Shown here: piece after piece, positions 61,829 to 64,000 of the stretch
Layout of the letters: each line of letters opens with the position of its first letter
Position numbering within the stretch: position 1 is the first letter of the stretch
From: Listeria ivanovii subsp. ivanovii
GTDB lineage: Bacteria > Bacillota > Bacilli > Lactobacillales > Listeriaceae
Length of the DNA stretch: 64,000 bases
Assembly: GCF_900187025.1 (NCBI RefSeq)
Contig: NZ_LT906478.1
Coordinates: forward strand, 2,526,001 to 2,590,000
Reading direction: 5' to 3'
Program-made: the position numbers and the translations under genes
Notes under the pieces: model-generated
The model's input: the letters and a program-made list of their open reading frames with translations, nothing else
Told to the model about the DNA's origin: nothing
Database searches by the model: none

Positions 61829-62556
61829 CCTATTTCTACCCCCACCCAAAAAGAAGGATTTAAGACAAATTTCAGGTCAGCTACAAAACGTTCATAGATT
61901 GCAAGACCATCATTCTCTGCAAAAAGGGCAAGCTCCGGCTCATTTTTTAAAACGTAATCTGACATTGTTTCTTTTTCAGCTTCTGAAATATATGGAGGAT
62001 TAGCTAAAATCATATCGAAGTGCTCGCCATTTTGTTTGAATGCTTCAAGCAAATCAGTTTCCACAAAACGCACATCCGCATTTAACAACAAGGCATTCTT
62101 TTTCGCAACGGCAAGCGCTGGACCTGAAATGTCTGTAGCAGTCATTGCTATATTGGGAAATGCTTTCTTTAGCGCAATCGCAATAATTCCGCTACCAGTA
62201 CAGACATCTAGCACTGCTGGCAAAGGATTCTTATTTAAAAAAGCTTCCGCACAAGCGACCAATTCTTCTGTTTCCGGGCGCGGAATAAGCACATCTTTAG
62301 TAACTAAAAAATCATAACCATAAAAAGGTGCTGTTTTTAAGATATATTGCACTGGCTCACCTGCTAAATATCGTTCAAAATCCGCTTGAAATTGTTTTTC
62401 ATGATTTGGCTCAAGCTCTCGGTTAATTTCCATCCAAAGTTCTGAACGAGAAAGCCCCATTCTCGTTTCGAGTAGAATTTCAGCAGCATTTTGGTCTAAC
62501 CCTTTTTCAAGCAGAATCGTTTCCGCATTTTTTAACAGCTGACTAATTTGCGTCAT
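61705..62556 (-). CDS. prmC: Release factor glutamine methyltransferase PrmC
   Basis: 283 aa. An N-terminal helical domain (about 1-75) precedes a Rossmann-type methyltransferase with [15 protein letters not shown] (near 115) and the NPPY catalytic motif ([10 protein letters not shown] near 188). It methylates the GGQ glutamine of RF1 and RF2, and the RF1 gene lies directly upstream with a 14-base overlap. The 3' coding end contains two perfect DnaA boxes. Confidence 0.95.
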   Translation of the reverse strand: MTQISQLLKNAETILLEKGLDQNAAEILLETRMGLSRSELWMEINRELEPNHEKQFQADFERYLAGEPVQYILKTAPFYGYDFLVTKDVLIPRPETEELVACAEAFLNKNPLPAVLDVCTGSGIIAIALKKAFPNIAMTATDISGPALAVAKKNALLLNADVRFVETDLLEAFKQNGEHFDMILANPPYISEAEKETMSDYVLKNEPELALFAENDGLAIYERFVADLKFVLNPSFWVGVEIGYTQGEKVKQLFQKSYPHSTVVIHKDINSRDRYVTCSNILI

Positions 62557-63619
62557 TTAAATGTTCCAGCTTACTTGTTTGATCTTCCAGGATTAGCGCA
62601 TCAATAATTTCATCGAGTTTGCCTTCCATAATTTGATCTAGTTTTTGAATGGTTAAGCCAATGCGGTGGTCTGTTACACGATTTTGCGGATAATTATATG
62701 TGCGGATACGTTCAGAGCGATCGCCTGTTCCAACTGCTGATTTACGGTTAGCGTCATACTCTTCCCTGGCTTCGCGTTCGAATTTATCATAAACACGTGC
62801 ACGTAAGACTTTCATTGCTTTGTCTTTATTTTTCAACTGTGAGCGCTCATCTTGCATCGAAACAACAATCCCAGTTGGAATATGTGTCAAACGCACTGCT
62901 GACATGGTTGTATTGACACTTTGTCCACCCGCACCAGTCGAAGCAAATGTATCTGTCCGGATATCTTTATCATGCAACTCGATTTCTACTTCTTCAGCTT
63001 CTGGCAAAATAGCCACTGTCGCTGTTGACGTATGGATACGACCGCCTGATTCGGTCTCTGGAACACGTTGTACACGATGGGCTCCATTTTCATATTTCAT
63101 CCGAGAAAAGGCATCGTTTCCGTTCATCATCGCGATAATTTCTTTGTAACCGCCAATTCCGGTCGGGTTAGCGTCCATTATTTCTACTTTCCAACCGCGT
63201 GACTCCGCATATTTGCTATACATCCGGAATAAATCGCCTGCAAATAAAGCGGCTTCATCGCCACCCGCTGCTCCGCGAATTTCTAGAATAACGTTTTTGT
63301 CATCATTAGGATCTTTTGGAACGAGGAGCAGTTTAAGCCGTTCTTCTAGGTCTACTTTTTCTTTTTGAAGTTCTGCAAATTCTTCTTTTGCCATTTCACG
63401 CATATCGTCATCAAGTTTTTCGCTTAAAAGTTCTTTCGTTTCTTCAATTTGTGCATTCACGTTTTTATATTCACGATACGTTTCTACTGTAGCCGTAATT
63501 CCGGATTGTTCTTTGGATAAATCTCGTAGTCTTTTTGGGTCAGATACTACATCAGGATCACTAAGTAGTTCGTTTAGTTCATCGTAACGGTCTTCCACCG
63601 CTTGTAATCGATCATACAT
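62543..63619 (-). CDS. prfA: Peptide chain release factor 1
   Basis: 358 aa RF1, reading UAA and UAG. The PxT-type motif is in [14 protein letters not shown] and GGQ in [19 protein letters not shown]. No frameshift is needed. This prfA is the release factor gene, not the Listeria virulence regulator of the same symbol. It is followed by prmC and preceded by tdk. Confidence 0.97.
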   Translation of the reverse strand: MYDRLQAVEDRYDELNELLSDPDVVSDPKRLRDLSKEQSGITATVETYREYKNVNAQIEETKELLSEKLDDDMREMAKEEFAELQKEKVDLEERLKLLLVPKDPNDDKNVILEIRGAAGGDEAALFAGDLFRMYSKYAESRGWKVEIMDANPTGIGGYKEIIAMMNGNDAFSRMKYENGAHRVQRVPETESGGRIHTSTATVAILPEAEEVEIELHDKDIRTDTFASTGAGGQSVNTTMSAVRLTHIPTGIVVSMQDERSQLKNKDKAMKVLRARVYDKFEREAREEYDANRKSAVGTGDRSERIRTYNYPQNRVTDHRIGLTIQKLDQIMEGKLDEIIDALILEDQTSKLEHLNDAN

Positions 63620-63641
63620 TTTATTACAACACCTCTTTAAA

Positions 63642-64000
63642 TTATTTTATTGGTGGATGGGCGTGGCATTTGCGACACACTGGATAGTAATGGTCATTCC
63701 CGCCAATCATAATTTGCTCGCCTGTATAAACTGGTTTACCTTTGTCATCGACGCGAAGTACCATCGTTGCTTTTTTCGCGCAAAACCAGCAAATTGTTTT
63801 CATTTCTTCTAATTTATCTGCATATAATAACAAATATTTGGAGCCTTCGAAAAGTTCATTCCGAAAATCATTTTTTAAGCCATACGCAATAACGGGAATA
63901 TTTAAATCGTCTACAATTTTTGCTAATTGAAAAACATGTTCTTTTTCTAAAAACTGTGATTCGTCTAACAAAACACAACTTGGCTTAGGCGTGATTTTTG
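63642..64000 (-). CDS. tdk: Thymidine kinase, 5' end outside window
   Basis: The visible C-terminal 119 or so codons are open to base 64000. The Walker-B-like segment [15 protein letters not shown], the zinc ligands CWFCAKKAT and CRKCH, and the lasso region [19 protein letters not shown] (tail) identify a type II thymidine kinase, which makes dTMP from thymidine. The P-loop lies beyond the window. It reads towards prfA. Confidence 0.92.
   Translation of the reverse strand, partial: KITPKPSCVLLDESQFLEKEHVFQLAKIVDDLNIPVIAYGLKNDFRNELFEGSKYLLLYADKLEEMKTICWFCAKKATMVLRVDDKGKPVYTGEQIMIGGNDHYYPVCRKCHAHPPIK

Noticed and set aside
62543-63619. Virulence regulator PrfA
   Set aside because: The gene named prfA here encodes release factor 1, as shown by the GGQ and PxT-type motifs; it is not a Crp/Fnr regulator.

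Overview
The window is a stretch of low-GC Firmicute core chromosome. Protein content and gene order (hprK-lgt-ppaX, the pst-phoPR block, ftsEX followed by Spl/p45, degU without degS, tagO-tarA, murA-atp-upp-glyA-prfA) match Listeria sensu stricto, the L. monocytogenes / L. innocua group. From memory it corresponds to roughly lmo2481-lmo2544 of L. monocytogenes EGD-e. I cannot fix the species without a search. Almost all genes lie on the minus strand; only three (38058-40472) are on the plus strand. I see no rRNA, tRNA, CRISPR array, insertion sequence or prophage.

Layout, left to right. 1-2160: ppaX (cut by the window edge), lgt and hprK. 2297-5461: a four-gene LiaX/YvlB-type cell-envelope stress operon. 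5692-10546: uvrBA with an SOS box. 10797-12527: small membrane proteins, an HD hydrolase and a CzrA-like ArsR sensor. 12798-20665: pstSCAB1B2-phoU behind a clear triple PhoP box, then phoPR. 20810-23463: a MinJ-like PDZ protein and cardiolipin synthase. 23586-27903: ftsEX and two coiled-coil peptidoglycan hydrolases. 28399-33754: a YitT protein, prfB with its programmed frameshift, secA and hpf. 33948-37676: comFA-comFC, degV and orphan degU. 38058-40472 (plus strand): yvyE/yigZ, a GNAT and an LCP ligase.

40515-45825: tagO, menC and tarA (wall teichoic acid linkage with an o-succinylbenzoate synthase-like gene embedded), a LysM/3D wall protein, competence-type ssbB and fabZ. 45847-48707: mbl, murA and a DUF1146 protein. 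48829-55729: the complete atpIBEFHAGDC operon. 56554-64000: mnaA, upp, glyA, a low-molecular-weight phosphatase, a Sua5/TsaC protein, prmC, prfA and tdk (cut by the window edge).

Many genes converge on the cell envelope: lipoprotein maturation, teichoic acid synthesis (TagO, TarA and MnaA supplying UDP-ManNAc, LCP attachment), peptidoglycan synthesis (MurA, Mbl) and hydrolysis (FtsEX with its hydrolases), and phosphate and envelope-stress sensing.

Most notable non-coding signals: (1) a cluster of six perfect and three one-mismatch DnaA boxes at 61511-61828 between the ywlC-like gene and prmC, far from a dnaA gene; (2) the 824-bp region upstream of atpI, which has a perfect WalR/PhoP-like tandem repeat, a promoter and a hairpin that could define a small RNA, and a strong Shine-Dalgarno not attached to an obvious gene; (3) a two-AT-box ComK-like site before ssbB; (4) a PurR-like double box before glyA; (5) an 11-bp perfect intercistronic hairpin in the liaX operon. 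No wholly new multi-gene system is evident; this is core genome.
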